Source: Massilistercora timonensis (GTDB lineage Bacteria; Bacillota; Clostridia; Lachnospirales; Lachnospiraceae). From it: a DNA stretch of 64,000 nt. Within the stretch, counting starts at the first letter, position 1, and each line of letters starts with the position of its first letter. The notes under the pieces were generated by a model, which saw only the letters and a program-made list of their open reading frames with translations, made no database searches and was not told where the DNA came from. This document shows positions 32,233 to 42,091 of this stretch, piece after piece. The DNA lies in the NCBI RefSeq assembly GCF_900312975.1, contig NZ_LT990039.1, forward strand, positions 2,418,001 to 2,482,000, written 5' to 3'. A program made the position numbers and the translations under genes.

Positions 32233-33285
32233 ATGAACAGGATATTGGATGAAGATTTGCAGACTATCATAGAGCAGCCGGTCCAATGGGAAAAGCTGGA
32301 GAATAAAACGGTGATGGTAACCGGGGCAAGCGGGATGATCGGGTCTTATTTCGTCCGGACATTATTGAAGCTGAACGCGGTCCGTCAGATGAATATCCGG
32401 GTGATCTGCGTGGCGAGAAATGTGAAGAAGCTGGGCGAGGACATCCTTGCGGACCCGGCGGTGGAGGTTCTGGCTCATGATGTGACGCGGCCCTTTGCGT
32501 ATGAGGGGCAGGTTGATTATATCATCCATGCCGCCAGCCCGGCCAGCCCGCTGATCATGAAGGATAATCCGGTTGAGACTATCGCGGCGAATGTCTTAGG
32601 AACGTATTATACCCTGGAACTGGCCAGAGAGAAACAGGCGGAGGGATACATGTTTATCTCTTCCCGGGAGATCTACGGGCAGCCGGCAGAAGATCAGGAG
32701 TTCTTCACAGAAGAGACTTATGGATTCGTAGATCCTCTGAATCCCAGATCCTGTTATCCGGAAGGAAAGAAAGCGGCGGAGACCATGTGCGCTTCCTATG
32801 CGGCTGAGTACGGGCTGAATGCGAAGGCGGCAAGGCTTGCCCATACCTATGGCCCGGGGATGTCCATCTATGATGGAAGAGTACAGGCAGATTTCCTGAA
32901 GAACGTAGTGTTCCATGAAGATATCGTGATGAAGAGTGAGGGCCTTCCCATCCGGACTTATACCTATATCGCGGACGCGATCGCCGGAATGTATCTGATC
33001 CTTCTGAACGGGACAGATATGGCTTATAATATCGGGGATGAGAACGCCCGCATATCGATCCGGGGACTGGCGGAACTGCTGGTAAGGATCACGCCGGAGA
33101 GGAACCTCTCTGTGAAGCTTGATATTCCCGAGGGCGGAACAAAGGGTTGTGCTCCTTTCACCCTGGGGATCCTGGACAGTTCTAAACTCAGAGATCTTGG
33201 CTGGAAACCGCAGAATACCATCGAAGAGGGATTTAAGCGAACTATCGAATATCTGGATATTGAAAAAGCTGCCGGAAGATTATAA
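32233..33285 (+). CDS. NAD-dependent epimerase/dehydratase (extended SDR)
   Basis: A 350-residue extended SDR with GASGMIGSYF for NAD and a YPEGKKAAE motif that carries the YxxxK pair; the preceding strand reads FISSREIYGQ. It resembles UDP-glucuronate decarboxylase and nucleotide-sugar epimerases, but the exact reaction is not clear. It starts ten bases after the cytidylyltransferase, with a GGAGAGG site, so the two probably serve one pathway, for instance making or modifying the activated polyol or sugar of the wall polymer. Confidence 0.78.
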   Translation: MNRILDEDLQTIIEQPVQWEKLENKTVMVTGASGMIGSYFVRTLLKLNAVRQMNIRVICVARNVKKLGEDILADPAVEVLAHDVTRPFAYEGQVDYIIHAASPASPLIMKDNPVETIAANVLGTYYTLELAREKQAEGYMFISSREIYGQPAEDQEFFTEETYGFVDPLNPRSCYPEGKKAAETMCASYAAEYGLNAKAARLAHTYGPGMSIYDGRVQADFLKNVVFHEDIVMKSEGLPIRTYTYIADAIAGMYLILLNGTDMAYNIGDENARISIRGLAELLVRITPERNLSVKLDIPEGGTKGCAPFTLGILDSSKLRDLGWKPQNTIEEGFKRTIEYLDIEKAAGRL

Positions 33286-33314
33286 AGAGAGATAAAAATG
33301 TGGGGGATCATAAG

Positions 33315-35063
33315 ATGAAAGCAAAGAAAGTCCATGTGGCGCTGGCTGCGCTGCTGATCGGTTTCTGCCTGGCTGCAGCTACTGTATCGGCGGAAGAATC
33401 GGAGAACCCGGAAGGCGTAGAAAGTACAGAGGAAAACGGGAACACAGAAACTGGAAATGATGCGGAACCGGCGGGAGACGTGCCGGTAAGCCAGATCCTG
33501 CTCTCTCAGGATACACTGCAGATCTCCGCGCTGGAGGCAAAATATACGGTAAGCGCCAGTGTAAATGCAGATGCGACAGATCCTACACTTTCCTGGGCGT
33601 CTGATCACCCGGAGATCGTCAGTGTGGCGTCCGCATCAGACGGGACGGTATCCGTGACTGCCCACCGCAGCGGAAAGGCGGTGATCACGGTAACGGCAAA
33701 TGACGGGTCCGGCAAGACTGCGAAGATGACGGTGACTGTCTCAAAGCTTCTGAACGGGGTGTATAAAGACCCCTCCGGCGCCACAGCGGATGCCTTCTAT
33801 TATAAAAACGGACTTGTGCAGAATATCACGGATGTAAAGAAGATTGGCGGCGCCTGGTATAACCTGAAGAAGGGCAAGGTAGAGGGCAATACCGTGGCGA
33901 AAAACAGCAAGGGCTGGTGGTACATCAACTCCAACGGCAAGGTGGATTTCCATTACAACGGAACAGGAAGAAATCAGAACGGCTGTTGGGTGATCCGTGA
34001 CGGCAAGGTGGATTTCTCAGTCAACGACATCATCAAGACTAAGGTGGACGGAGTAAACGGCTGGTGGTATGTCCGGGGCGGAGAAGTGAAATTTAGCTAT
34101 ACCGGAGTTGCGAAAAACAAGAACGGTTGGTGGAGAGTTTCCAAAGGAAAGGTTGACTTTAACTGCAACAGCGTGGAAAAAAACAGCAACGGCTGGTGGG
34201 TGATCCGTGACGGCAAGGTGGACTTTAAGTATAAGGGTTTTGCGGAGAACAAAAACGGCTGGTGGTACTGCAAAGGCGGAAAAGTGCAGTTTGGAACCAA
34301 TGATGTGATCAAGGGTACTGTCAAGGGGAAGAAAGCCTGGTGGTATGTGGTGAAAGGGGAAGTAACTTTCACAGATACTGTGGCGAAAAACAAGAACGGC
34401 TGGTGGCGGATCGAAGACGGCAAGGTGAACTTTAACTGCAACAGCGTGGAGAAAAACCACAATGGCTGGTGGTATATCCGTGACGGCAAGGTAGACTTCG
34501 GATACACCGGCGTGGCCAAGAATGCCGATGGCTGGTGGCGGATCGAAGACGGCAAGGTAAACTTCAAATTCAACGGAATCGCTACTAACTCCAACGGAGC
34601 CTGGTACATCGTGGAGGGGAAAGTTGATTTCGACTACAGCGGGACGGTTACCTGGAAGGGGCAGAGATACGAAGTGATCCAGGGAGAAGTCCAGAATTAT
34701 ATAAACTTTATCAAAAAGTATGTGTATGTGAAATACCGCAGCGGCGGAACTTCGCCCAGCGGCTGGGACTGCAGCGGATTTACTCAGTGGGCGATGAAAC
34801 AGATGGGGATCAAGATTTCGGGACTGGCGGCAGACCAGGCGAAGGGAGGGATCGCCATTAACGTGAAGGACCGTTCCAAGTGGAAGCCGGGGGATATTCT
34901 GGTCTACAGCTCCGGTGGAAGAGTGAACCATGTGGCGTTGTATCTGGGAAATAACCAGTTGATGCATGCGCTAAACGCCAAATACGGCACCGTCATTCAT
35001 GATGTGGATTATTACGAAAAGTGGGATAAGAAGAACACATTGACAGGCGTCAGGAGATATTAA
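33315..35063 (+). CDS. Secreted NlpC/P60 endopeptidase with Big2 domain and NGWW repeats
   Basis: A 582-residue exported protein. After the signal peptide (1-25) and an acidic linker come a Big2/Ig-like domain (about 55-140), roughly a dozen NGWW repeats (150-455), and a C-terminal NlpC/P60 cysteine peptidase with C486 in DCSGF, H539 in NHVALYL and a later HALNA. The peptidase would cleave peptide stems of peptidoglycan, and the repeats should hold it at the wall. The ATG at 33315 has a GGGGGA site; a GTG at 33300 lies before that site. It lies in the middle of polymer-synthesis genes. Confidence 0.88.
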   Translation: MKAKKVHVALAALLIGFCLAAATVSAEESENPEGVESTEENGNTETGNDAEPAGDVPVSQILLSQDTLQISALEAKYTVSASVNADATDPTLSWASDHPEIVSVASASDGTVSVTAHRSGKAVITVTANDGSGKTAKMTVTVSKLLNGVYKDPSGATADAFYYKNGLVQNITDVKKIGGAWYNLKKGKVEGNTVAKNSKGWWYINSNGKVDFHYNGTGRNQNGCWVIRDGKVDFSVNDIIKTKVDGVNGWWYVRGGEVKFSYTGVAKNKNGWWRVSKGKVDFNCNSVEKNSNGWWVIRDGKVDFKYKGFAENKNGWWYCKGGKVQFGTNDVIKGTVKGKKAWWYVVKGEVTFTDTVAKNKNGWWRIEDGKVNFNCNSVEKNHNGWWYIRDGKVDFGYTGVAKNADGWWRIEDGKVNFKFNGIATNSNGAWYIVEGKVDFDYSGTVTWKGQRYEVIQGEVQNYINFIKKYVYVKYRSGGTSPSGWDCSGFTQWAMKQMGIKISGLAADQAKGGIAINVKDRSKWKPGDILVYSSGGRVNHVALYLGNNQLMHALNAKYGTVIHDVDYYEKWDKKNTLTGVRRY

Positions 35064-35230
35064 TGATAAGGGTAGTTGTGAGATTCATGAATATCTGATT
35101 ATTACAGGCGTTTTGGCGTTTATAGCAATGATACCAGTGTGCTATAGCTTTGAAAGATAGCTGCCATTTTTGTTGGGATGGTCGAAAAAGAAACGAGTAA
35201 AGCAATGAGATAGAGAAAGGAGATAGGATT

Positions 35231-36616
35231 ATGCATCCGGTTGCAGTGATGAAAAATCTTTTTAAGAAGGGGCCAATCGAGACTTGGGAGCTTCATCAGA
35301 AACGGAAAAAAGAGAGAATCAAACAGGCAAAACTGGTGGAGATGCAGCAGGAACTTATCAAAAGGGTATCAGAAGAGCCCTTTGAAGAATGTAAGGAGTT
35401 GTTTTTAGACAGATTAAAGCTGAAATACTGCGGAGAAGTGTCGGATAAATGTTATGAAAAAGAACTAAGGGCTTTGTTTATAAAAATAATTTATCCAAAG
35501 GTTTACAATAAAGAAAGCCAAAAAGAAATTGAACATAAGGTTGTCTTCATGGAAAAGGGAACTGCATTATCTCCCAGTTTGACATATATGCGCAATTATG
35601 TGAAAAAGAATACAGACTATGCAATTAAAGAATTTGCGCTGCAGATAAGGGCTGTGCCAAATGAGGTTTACTATGATAATGCAAAAGAGTTTATAAAAGA
35701 AATTGCTACTGCCAAGGCAGTATTTATCTGTACTGCAAATGACCTTATGGGGTATTTTGAATTAAGGCCTGAGACAAAATATATTCAACTCTGGCATGGG
35801 TGCGGTGCTTTTAAGAAGGTCGGCCTTAGTACCATTGATAAGAAATTTGGCAAAAGCGCAGCTTCTCATAAGGAATATCCATTGAATACAAATTATTCTT
35901 ATGTTACGATCGCAAGTCCTGAGGTGTCGTGGATTTTTGAAGAGTCCATGGGGATTGATAAAGAAGCCGGAATTATCGTGCCGACAGGAATAAGCAGAAC
36001 GGATGAATTTTTCGATGCAGAATACAGAAAGCGCTGTTATGAAAAAATTCATGAGATTATTCCGCAGACAAAGGAGAAAAAGATTATTTTATATGCGCCA
36101 ACCTTTAGGGGCTCGGTTGCCGGAGCTGTTTCTCCAGATAAATTAGACGTTGAAAAATTTTATAATGCTTTTCATGATGAATATATCTTGATATTTAAAC
36201 ATCATCAGGTTGCCCGTACGATTCCGGAGATTCCGGAGAAGTACAAGGATTCTTTTGCTTTTGATATGACGAGGGGCAAGGGGATGACGATTAATGATCT
36301 GATGACGGTTGCGGATATTATGATAACCGACTATTCATCTGTAGTATTTGAATATTGTCTTTTTGAACGTCCGATGGCATTTTTCACATACGATCTGGAT
36401 GAATATATTGATGAGCGTGGACTTTATTATGACTTTGATGAAGTTACTCCAGGTCCGTTATGTACGACAAATGAGGAATTGATCGATTATATTGAAAATG
36501 TAGAGATACGGTTTGATAAACAGGAAGTGATCGATTTCAAAAAGCGGTTTATGTCATGTTGTGACGGACATTCATCAGAAAGGATATGGAATCTGGTGGA
36601 AGAGAAAAGTTCATAA
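35231..36616 (+). CDS. CDP-glycerol glycerophosphotransferase family protein
   Basis: Fourth polyol-phosphate transferase of the locus, 461 residues. Key blocks are KYIQLWHGCGAFKKVG, IVPTGISRTDEFFD, ILYAPTFRGS, IFKHHQVAR and VADIMITDYSSVVFEYCLF. The N-terminus is basic and likely membrane-bound. Base composition is more AT-rich than in its neighbours, hinting at a separate origin. It is followed after 23 bases by the TagD-like gene, which would make its CDP-glycerol. The 167 bases before it hold no feature I could identify. Confidence 0.85.
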   Translation: MHPVAVMKNLFKKGPIETWELHQKRKKERIKQAKLVEMQQELIKRVSEEPFEECKELFLDRLKLKYCGEVSDKCYEKELRALFIKIIYPKVYNKESQKEIEHKVVFMEKGTALSPSLTYMRNYVKKNTDYAIKEFALQIRAVPNEVYYDNAKEFIKEIATAKAVFICTANDLMGYFELRPETKYIQLWHGCGAFKKVGLSTIDKKFGKSAASHKEYPLNTNYSYVTIASPEVSWIFEESMGIDKEAGIIVPTGISRTDEFFDAEYRKRCYEKIHEIIPQTKEKKIILYAPTFRGSVAGAVSPDKLDVEKFYNAFHDEYILIFKHHQVARTIPEIPEKYKDSFAFDMTRGKGMTINDLMTVADIMITDYSSVVFEYCLFERPMAFFTYDLDEYIDERGLYYDFDEVTPGPLCTTNEELIDYIENVEIRFDKQEVIDFKKRFMSCCDGHSSERIWNLVEEKSS

Positions 36617-36639
36617 ATGGGTTGGAAGGAGAGAATGTT

Positions 36640-37056
36640 TTGAAAAGAGTATTAACCTATGGTACATTCGACTTGCTGCATTACGGACACATCCGCTTGT
36701 TAAAGCGGGCGAAGGCATTGGGTGATTATCTGATCGTTGCAATATCTACGGATGAGTTTAATGCGGTTAAGGGAAAGAAGGCATACCACGACTATGAGAC
36801 CAGGAAAGAAATGCTGGAGGCAGTCCGTTATGTAGATCTTGTGATCCCGGAGAACAACTGGGATCAGAAGCGGGATGATGTAAAAAATTACCATGTGGAC
36901 GTGGTTGTTATGGGAAGTGACTGGAAAGGTCATGAGAAGTTTGAGAACCTGAAGGATCTGTGTGAGGTGGTATATCTGGATCGGACAGAAGGGATATCCA
37001 CGACAAAGATCAAAGAAGAATTAAACCTTCCCAAAGACAACCTGTATAAACAGTAA
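36640..37056 (+). CDS. tagD: Glycerol-3-phosphate cytidylyltransferase
   Basis: Makes CDP-glycerol from CTP and glycerol-3-phosphate, the donor for glycerol teichoic acid. The 138 residues show the nucleotidyltransferase signature TYGTFDLLHYGHIRLL, then AISTDEFN, the RKEMLEAVRYVD region and RTEGISTTKIKEEL, all typical of TagD/GCT. I place the start at TTG 36640, eight bases after AAGGAG; an ATG at 36586 lies inside the previous gene and has no ribosome site. With four family transferases nearby it argues that at least part of the polymer is glycerol phosphate. Confidence 0.92.
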   Translation: MKRVLTYGTFDLLHYGHIRLLKRAKALGDYLIVAISTDEFNAVKGKKAYHDYETRKEMLEAVRYVDLVIPENNWDQKRDDVKNYHVDVVVMGSDWKGHEKFENLKDLCEVVYLDRTEGISTTKIKEELNLPKDNLYKQ

Positions 37057-37077
37057 TCGGAAGGCGATAGAAACAGG

Positions 37078-38121
37078 ATGAATAAGCTGATGAGAACAAG
37101 AGATTCCTACTGGGATAATCTGAAAGGGATACTGATTTTACTTGTAGTCTGCGGTCATTTAAGCGAGCGGTATGTAAATGATTCCAATCTGCTGAAGCAT
37201 ATCTGGATTCTTATTTACAGTTTTCATATGCCCTTATTCATTTTCGTGAATGGGTATTTTGCCAGGAAATCGTCCCAACCGGCAGAAAAGAAAAGCCTTA
37301 AGATGTTAAAATATTATCTGTTGATGCAGTTGTTATTTATGGCAGGTAATCATCTGATCCTGGGAGAAGAATTTGAACTGTCTGTTTTGGAAACTCCGGC
37401 ATACTGCTGCTGGTATCTGCTTTTCCTGGTATATGGGTATCTGTTTATCAAGATCTTGCCCAGGGAAAGAGAACAAGTATGGAAATGGATTTTTGGCAGT
37501 CTTGCATTAAGTTTGATCGTGGGATTTGATGTGTCTGTGGGGAAACCTTATGCTGTGAGTAGAACTTTTTATTTCCTGCCCTATTTGTTCTTGGGCGCGT
37601 TGTGGGCGGATATGGGGAAACCCATTAGAAGCAACGGGAAGCGGAGAATGGTCTGTGGCATAGTGGCAGTATTGGCGTTTCTGATTCTGTGGCACTTGGG
37701 GAGCACGGAGTGGTTTAACCGGCGTCTGTTTTCCGGAGATATGTCCTATGAAGCATTATATCCGGATCATATCTGGTTTGCGTTATTTAATAAGATTATG
37801 GCCTATGTGGCAGGGATCGTCCTCGGGATTGTGGTTTTAAACTTTATCCCGCGGAGAAAGACATTCCTCTGTTTCCTGGGACAGCATACCTTACTGATCT
37901 ATCTGGTGCATATCTTTGTATTCCCGATGGAGTTCCATCTGATCAGGAATCTGCAGTTTACGGGAATAAAAGAATTGAATTCTGCTATAATTTTACTGAT
38001 TCTACTGGTAAGCGCGGCAGGAATATGTTATATTCTTTTTATGGCGTATCAGATGATTTTAAGAGACATCATAGATAAGATAAAGAAAAGAGATTTTCTG
38101 AAAGGAGAGAAACTGAGATGA
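37078..38121 (+). CDS. Membrane acyltransferase (acyltransferase 3 family)
   Basis: A 347-residue integral membrane protein with about ten helices. The N-terminal [20 protein letters not shown] with its conserved His, and the [13 protein letters not shown] block, mark the OafA/WecH/NRF-6-type acyltransferase 3 family. It would acetylate (or otherwise acylate) a wall polysaccharide on the outer face. Its last codons overlap the start of the following L,D-transpeptidase gene in ATGA, so the two are coupled. The esterase encoded at 42092 could remove the same modification. Confidence 0.85.
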   Translation: MNKLMRTRDSYWDNLKGILILLVVCGHLSERYVNDSNLLKHIWILIYSFHMPLFIFVNGYFARKSSQPAEKKSLKMLKYYLLMQLLFMAGNHLILGEEFELSVLETPAYCCWYLLFLVYGYLFIKILPREREQVWKWIFGSLALSLIVGFDVSVGKPYAVSRTFYFLPYLFLGALWADMGKPIRSNGKRRMVCGIVAVLAFLILWHLGSTEWFNRRLFSGDMSYEALYPDHIWFALFNKIMAYVAGIVLGIVVLNFIPRRKTFLCFLGQHTLLIYLVHIFVFPMEFHLIRNLQFTGIKELNSAIILLILLVSAAGICYILFMAYQMILRDIIDKIKKRDFLKGEKLR

Positions 38122-40244
38122 GAGGGAAGAAGATAGGCATCCTGCTGGCAATTCTGATCTGTTTTGGTCTGTCTTCCATTGTAGCTGCGGCACAGGAGCC
38201 GGAGGCAGAGGGAAACGGGACAGAAGCCTATAGCGAAGAAAATGGAGAACCGGGGAATCAGGATCCCGAAAGCGAAGGCGATAAAGCCGATGACAGTCAA
38301 ACCAGCGACAGCAATACAGATCCGGATACCAATGAGAGTGGAGAGACTGCCGGGAAGGTGACAGAGATCACACTTTCCCAGAAGACCCTGGAGATCTCCC
38401 TGTTAGAGACAGAATATAAAGTAGAAGCAACGGTAAATGCTGATGCGGCAGATCAAAGCCTTACCTGGAAGTCAGATGCTCCCGAGGTTGTATCAGTAGA
38501 TTCTGAGAGCGGGGCAATGATTGCTCACAAGCAGGGAACTGCCGTCATCACAGTAACGGCAAAGGACGGAAGCAATGTAACCGCTACGTTGACTGTGGAA
38601 GTGAAGAATCTTCTCAGCGGCGTGTGCAAAGATCCCACCGGTGCAATCAGCGATACCTATTATTATCAGAATGGCGTTGTCCAGAATGTTACAGGCGTGA
38701 AGAAGATCGATGGCACCTGGTATAACCTGGTAAAGGGAAGGGTTCAGGGAGACACGGTAGCCAAGAATGAAAACGGCTGGTGGCGGATCGATGAGAACGG
38801 AAAAGTAGACTTTGACTACAACGGGACTGCCCGGAACAGCAATGGATGTTGGGTGATCCGGGACGGCAAGGTGGATTTCTCCATTGATGATATTATTAAG
38901 ACCACAGTAGACGACGCAAGCGGCTGGTGGTATGTCCGCGGCGGTGAAGTGGACTTTGGTTATACCGGCGTAGCCAAGAATAAGAACGGCTGGTGGCGGG
39001 TAGTCAATGGTAAAGTAGATTTTGACTGCAACAGTGTGGAGAAGAACCAGAACGGCTGGTGGGTGATCCAGGACGGCAAGGTGAACTTCAAGTATACCGG
39101 TTTTGCGGAGAATCAGAACGGCTGGTGGTACTGCAAGGGCGGAAAAGTGCAGTTCGGTACCAACGATGTGATCAAAGGTACTGTTAACGGCAAGAAGGCC
39201 TGGTGGCATGTAGTCAAAGGCGAAGTTACCTTTGATACTACTGTAGCCAAGAATAAGAACGGCTGGTGGCGGATTGAAGACGGCAAGGTAAACTTCAACT
39301 GCGACAGTGTGGAGAAGAATAAGAACGGCTGGTGGTATATCCGTGACGGCAAGGTAAACTTCAAGTATACCGGCGTAGCCAAGAATAAGAACGGCTGGTG
39401 GCGGATCGTTAAAGGCAAGGTTGACTTCAAGTGCAACAGTGTGGAGAAGAACCACAACGGCTGGTGGTATATCCGCGGCGGCCAGGTGGACTTTGATTAT
39501 ACCGGCGTGGCCAAGAATAAGAACGGCTGGTGGCGGATCGTAGACGGCAAGGTAGATTTTAGCTGCAACAGCGTGGAGAAGAATCATAAGGGCTGGTGGT
39601 ACATCCGCAAAGGTAAAGTAGACTTTGGTTATACCGGCGTGGCTAAGAACGCCAACGGCTGGTGGCGGATCGAGAAGGGCAAGGTAAACTTCAAATACAA
39701 CGGCGTGGCAAGCAACTCCAACGGCTCCTGGTATATTGTAGATGGTAAAGTAGACTTTGGCTATACAGGAACCATCACCTGGAAGGGCGATACATACAAG
39801 GTAAAAGAAGGCAAGGTTGAACTGAAAAGCGACGCCAAGATGTATAAGAAGGCCCAGAGCATGTCCAGCAATACGAAATGGCTGATCCTGGTGGATACCA
39901 AGAAGAACCGGGTTGGGATTTACAAAGGTTCCAAAGGGAACTGGCAGGAGTCGAAGTACTGGAAGTGTACAACCGGTAAGTCTTCTACCCCGACCGTGAA
40001 GGGCAGCTTCACAGTGAAGTCCAAGGGCCTGCGTTTTGGAAGCGGATATACCTGCTGGTACTATACGCAGTTCCATGGAAACTACCTGTTCCATTCTGTC
40101 CTTTATAATCCGGGAAGCAAGACCAGCATCCAGGACGGAAGACTGGGGATCAACGCGTCTCATGGCTGCGTAAGACTGTCGCTGAGCAACGCGAAATGGA
40201 TCTACAATAACATTCCTAAGGGAACAAAGGTTTATATTTATTAG
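38118..40244 (+). CDS. Secreted L,D-transpeptidase with Big2 domain and NGWW repeats
   Basis: A 708-residue exported protein with the same plan as the NlpC/P60 protein: signal peptide, acidic linker, Big2 domain (about 75-160), many NGWW repeats in alternating types ([11 protein letters not shown] / [11 protein letters not shown]), then a C-terminal YkuD domain. The catalytic motif [12 protein letters not shown] places H682 and C684. Such enzymes form 3-3 cross-links in peptidoglycan or attach proteins to it. It overlaps the acyltransferase gene by four bases. A hairpin follows at 40258. Confidence 0.9.
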   Translation: MRGKKIGILLAILICFGLSSIVAAAQEPEAEGNGTEAYSEENGEPGNQDPESEGDKADDSQTSDSNTDPDTNESGETAGKVTEITLSQKTLEISLLETEYKVEATVNADAADQSLTWKSDAPEVVSVDSESGAMIAHKQGTAVITVTAKDGSNVTATLTVEVKNLLSGVCKDPTGAISDTYYYQNGVVQNVTGVKKIDGTWYNLVKGRVQGDTVAKNENGWWRIDENGKVDFDYNGTARNSNGCWVIRDGKVDFSIDDIIKTTVDDASGWWYVRGGEVDFGYTGVAKNKNGWWRVVNGKVDFDCNSVEKNQNGWWVIQDGKVNFKYTGFAENQNGWWYCKGGKVQFGTNDVIKGTVNGKKAWWHVVKGEVTFDTTVAKNKNGWWRIEDGKVNFNCDSVEKNKNGWWYIRDGKVNFKYTGVAKNKNGWWRIVKGKVDFKCNSVEKNHNGWWYIRGGQVDFDYTGVAKNKNGWWRIVDGKVDFSCNSVEKNHKGWWYIRKGKVDFGYTGVAKNANGWWRIEKGKVNFKYNGVASNSNGSWYIVDGKVDFGYTGTITWKGDTYKVKEGKVELKSDAKMYKKAQSMSSNTKWLILVDTKKNRVGIYKGSKGNWQESKYWKCTTGKSSTPTVKGSFTVKSKGLRFGSGYTCWYYTQFHGNYLFHSVLYNPGSKTSIQDGRLGINASHGCVRLSLSNAKWIYNNIPKGTKVYIY

Positions 40245-40257
40245 TCTGAGAAGGAAA

Positions 40258-40297
40258 GGAGCTTTGGTATCTTCGTTTAGCCAGAGCTCCTCCTTTG
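40258..40297 (+). terminator. Probable terminator after the L,D-transpeptidase gene
   Basis: GGAGCTTTGG (40258-40267) pairs with CCAGAGCTCC (40281-40290), with one wobble, followed by TCCTTT. The T-run is weak, but the new promoter at 40334 supports a transcript boundary here. Confidence 0.5.
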
Positions 40298-40333
40298 CGT
40301 GTGGTGAAATCATCTATATAAATAAGAAAGACT

Positions 40334-40362
40334 TTGACAAACATAATAGAGTAAAGTATACT
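40334..40362 (+). promoter_or_regulatory. Sigma-A promoter of the TagGH-type exporter operon
   Basis: A perfect TTGACA (40334-40339) and TATACT (40357-40362), spacing 17, fifty bases before the permease start. Confidence 0.78.
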
Positions 40363-40412
40363 TATAGCCGTGTGAACGGATGGAAAGGATAAGCATAGCA
40401 GGAGGAAACAGA

Positions 40413-41231
40413 GTGTTTGCCAGTGTAAAATACGTTTGGACAGAAAATATTCAGAACTTATATAGAATTTATTGCATCGCAAAATATGAGCTGCTTGCAG
40501 AGATGCGGGATTCCAAATTTGGAATCTTCTGGAATTTCGCGTCTCCGGCGATCCAGGTGCTGACCTACTGGCTGGTATTTGGAATTGCCTGGAGCAAGAG
40601 GCCTGTGGGAGGGATCGCTTACCTTCCCTGGCTTGTGGTGGGATACAGTGCGTGGTGGTTTGTGAAGCCATGTATCGAGCGGGGCTGTAACTCTATCTAC
40701 TCGAAGACCAGTGTGATCACCAAGATGAAGTTCCCGGTGAGCGTACTGCCGGCAACCATCTGCGCGAAGGAATTCTTCAATCACTGCTGTATGCTGGTGA
40801 TCGCCTTTGTGACGATCCTGCTCTGTGGTTTCCGGCCTAATGTATACTGGTTGGGCCTGATCTACTATGCGGTGTGCGCGTTCGCGTTCTCTGAGGCGGT
40901 GGCGTTGATCCTGTCAGTGTTGAATATGCTCTGGAGGGATGTAAAGAAACTGGTGACTTCCCTTATGCGGATGCTGATGTATTTCTCGCCAGTGATCTGG
41001 GAATGCCATTTCAACGACAGCATCCCTCATCACGGGATCCTTAATCTGATCATGAAGCTGAATCCGCTGTATTATATTATCAACGGATACAGGGACTGTG
41101 TGTTTTATGAGACGAATTTCTGGCAGCATCCGGCGCTTACGGTGTATTTCTGGGGGATCACACTGGTGCTGTTTGTTGCAGGGTGTATGCTGATGTATAA
41201 ATTCAGACGCAAATTCATTGATTTGATCTAA
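40413..41231 (+). CDS. Polysaccharide/teichoic acid ABC exporter permease (TagG/Wzm-like)
   Basis: A 272-residue ABC-2 type permease with six membrane segments, the membrane half of a polymer exporter. The GIFWNFASPAIQVLTYWLVF and LMYFSPVIWE regions are typical of TagG/RfbA/Wzm proteins. The GTG at 40413 follows an AGGAGG site by seven bases; the ATG at 40380 lacks one. The ATPase gene follows after 13 bases. This pair should carry the lipid-linked wall polymer made by the transferases upstream to the outside. Confidence 0.88.
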   Translation: MFASVKYVWTENIQNLYRIYCIAKYELLAEMRDSKFGIFWNFASPAIQVLTYWLVFGIAWSKRPVGGIAYLPWLVVGYSAWWFVKPCIERGCNSIYSKTSVITKMKFPVSVLPATICAKEFFNHCCMLVIAFVTILLCGFRPNVYWLGLIYYAVCAFAFSEAVALILSVLNMLWRDVKKLVTSLMRMLMYFSPVIWECHFNDSIPHHGILNLIMKLNPLYYIINGYRDCVFYETNFWQHPALTVYFWGITLVLFVAGCMLMYKFRRKFIDLI

Positions 41232-41244
41232 AAAGGTAGGAATT

Positions 41245-42072
41245 ATGAGCAGTATAGAATATGCGGTAGAGATGGAACAGGTTTCCAAGATCTATAAGTT
41301 GAAAAAGAAAGATGGTAAGACAGAAGGAGCGGAAAAATTTTACGCTTTGCGGGATATTTCACTGAAAATTAACAAAGGGGATGTGGTAGGTATTCTGGGC
41401 ACCAATGGATCCGGGAAATCTACACTGGCTATGATCCTGGCGGGGATATCAGAGATCGACGGAGGAAGTATCACAGTTAATGGTGAGCAGGCCCTGATCT
41501 CCATCAATACCGGACTGAACAGCCAGCTTACTGGTCTTGAAAATATTAATGTTAAGGGCGCGCTGCTGGGCTTCAATAAGAAGAAGATACAGGAAATCAC
41601 AGAGGGTGTGATTGAGTTCGCGGAGTTGGGGGATTTCCTCTATCAGCCGGTGAAGACCTATTCCAGCGGTATGAAATCCAGGCTGGGCTTCTCTATCTCA
41701 CTTGCTCTGGATCCGGACATCCTGATCGTCGATGAGGCCCTTTCCGTAGGAGACAAAGGATTTGCCAAGAAGTGTCTGGGCAGGATGAAAGAGCTTCGGG
41801 ATAAAAGTGAGAAGACGATCCTGTTTATCTCCCATTCCCTGCCCCAGGTCCGGGAATTCTGCAGGACCGGTATCTGGATTGACGGCGGCAGGCTGAAAGA
41901 AATGGGCGATATCGATATGGTCTGCGACCACTATTCTGCCTATGTGGAAGAATTAAATGAACTTCCCAAGAAAGAAAAGAAGAAGTTCTTAGATGATAAG
42001 ATGAAAGAGCGCATTATTGTGGAGGAGAAACATTCATTCTGGTCACGGCTTCGCAGGAAAGCAGGACTGTAA
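41245..42072 (+). CDS. Polysaccharide/teichoic acid ABC exporter ATPase (TagH/Wzt-like)
   Basis: The 275-residue ATPase of the exporter: Walker [10 protein letters not shown], signature [11 protein letters not shown], Walker [14 protein letters not shown] and a switch His in LFISHSL. It has the TagH/Wzt-type insert ([18 protein letters not shown]). It lacks the C-terminal polymer-recognition domain of Wzt proteins; only a short charged tail follows. It powers export by the adjacent permease. Confidence 0.92.
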   Translation: MSSIEYAVEMEQVSKIYKLKKKDGKTEGAEKFYALRDISLKINKGDVVGILGTNGSGKSTLAMILAGISEIDGGSITVNGEQALISINTGLNSQLTGLENINVKGALLGFNKKKIQEITEGVIEFAELGDFLYQPVKTYSSGMKSRLGFSISLALDPDILIVDEALSVGDKGFAKKCLGRMKELRDKSEKTILFISHSLPQVREFCRTGIWIDGGRLKEMGDIDMVCDHYSAYVEELNELPKKEKKKFLDDKMKERIIVEEKHSFWSRLRRKAGL

Positions 42073-42091
42073 ATTCGAGAGGGGAATTGTT

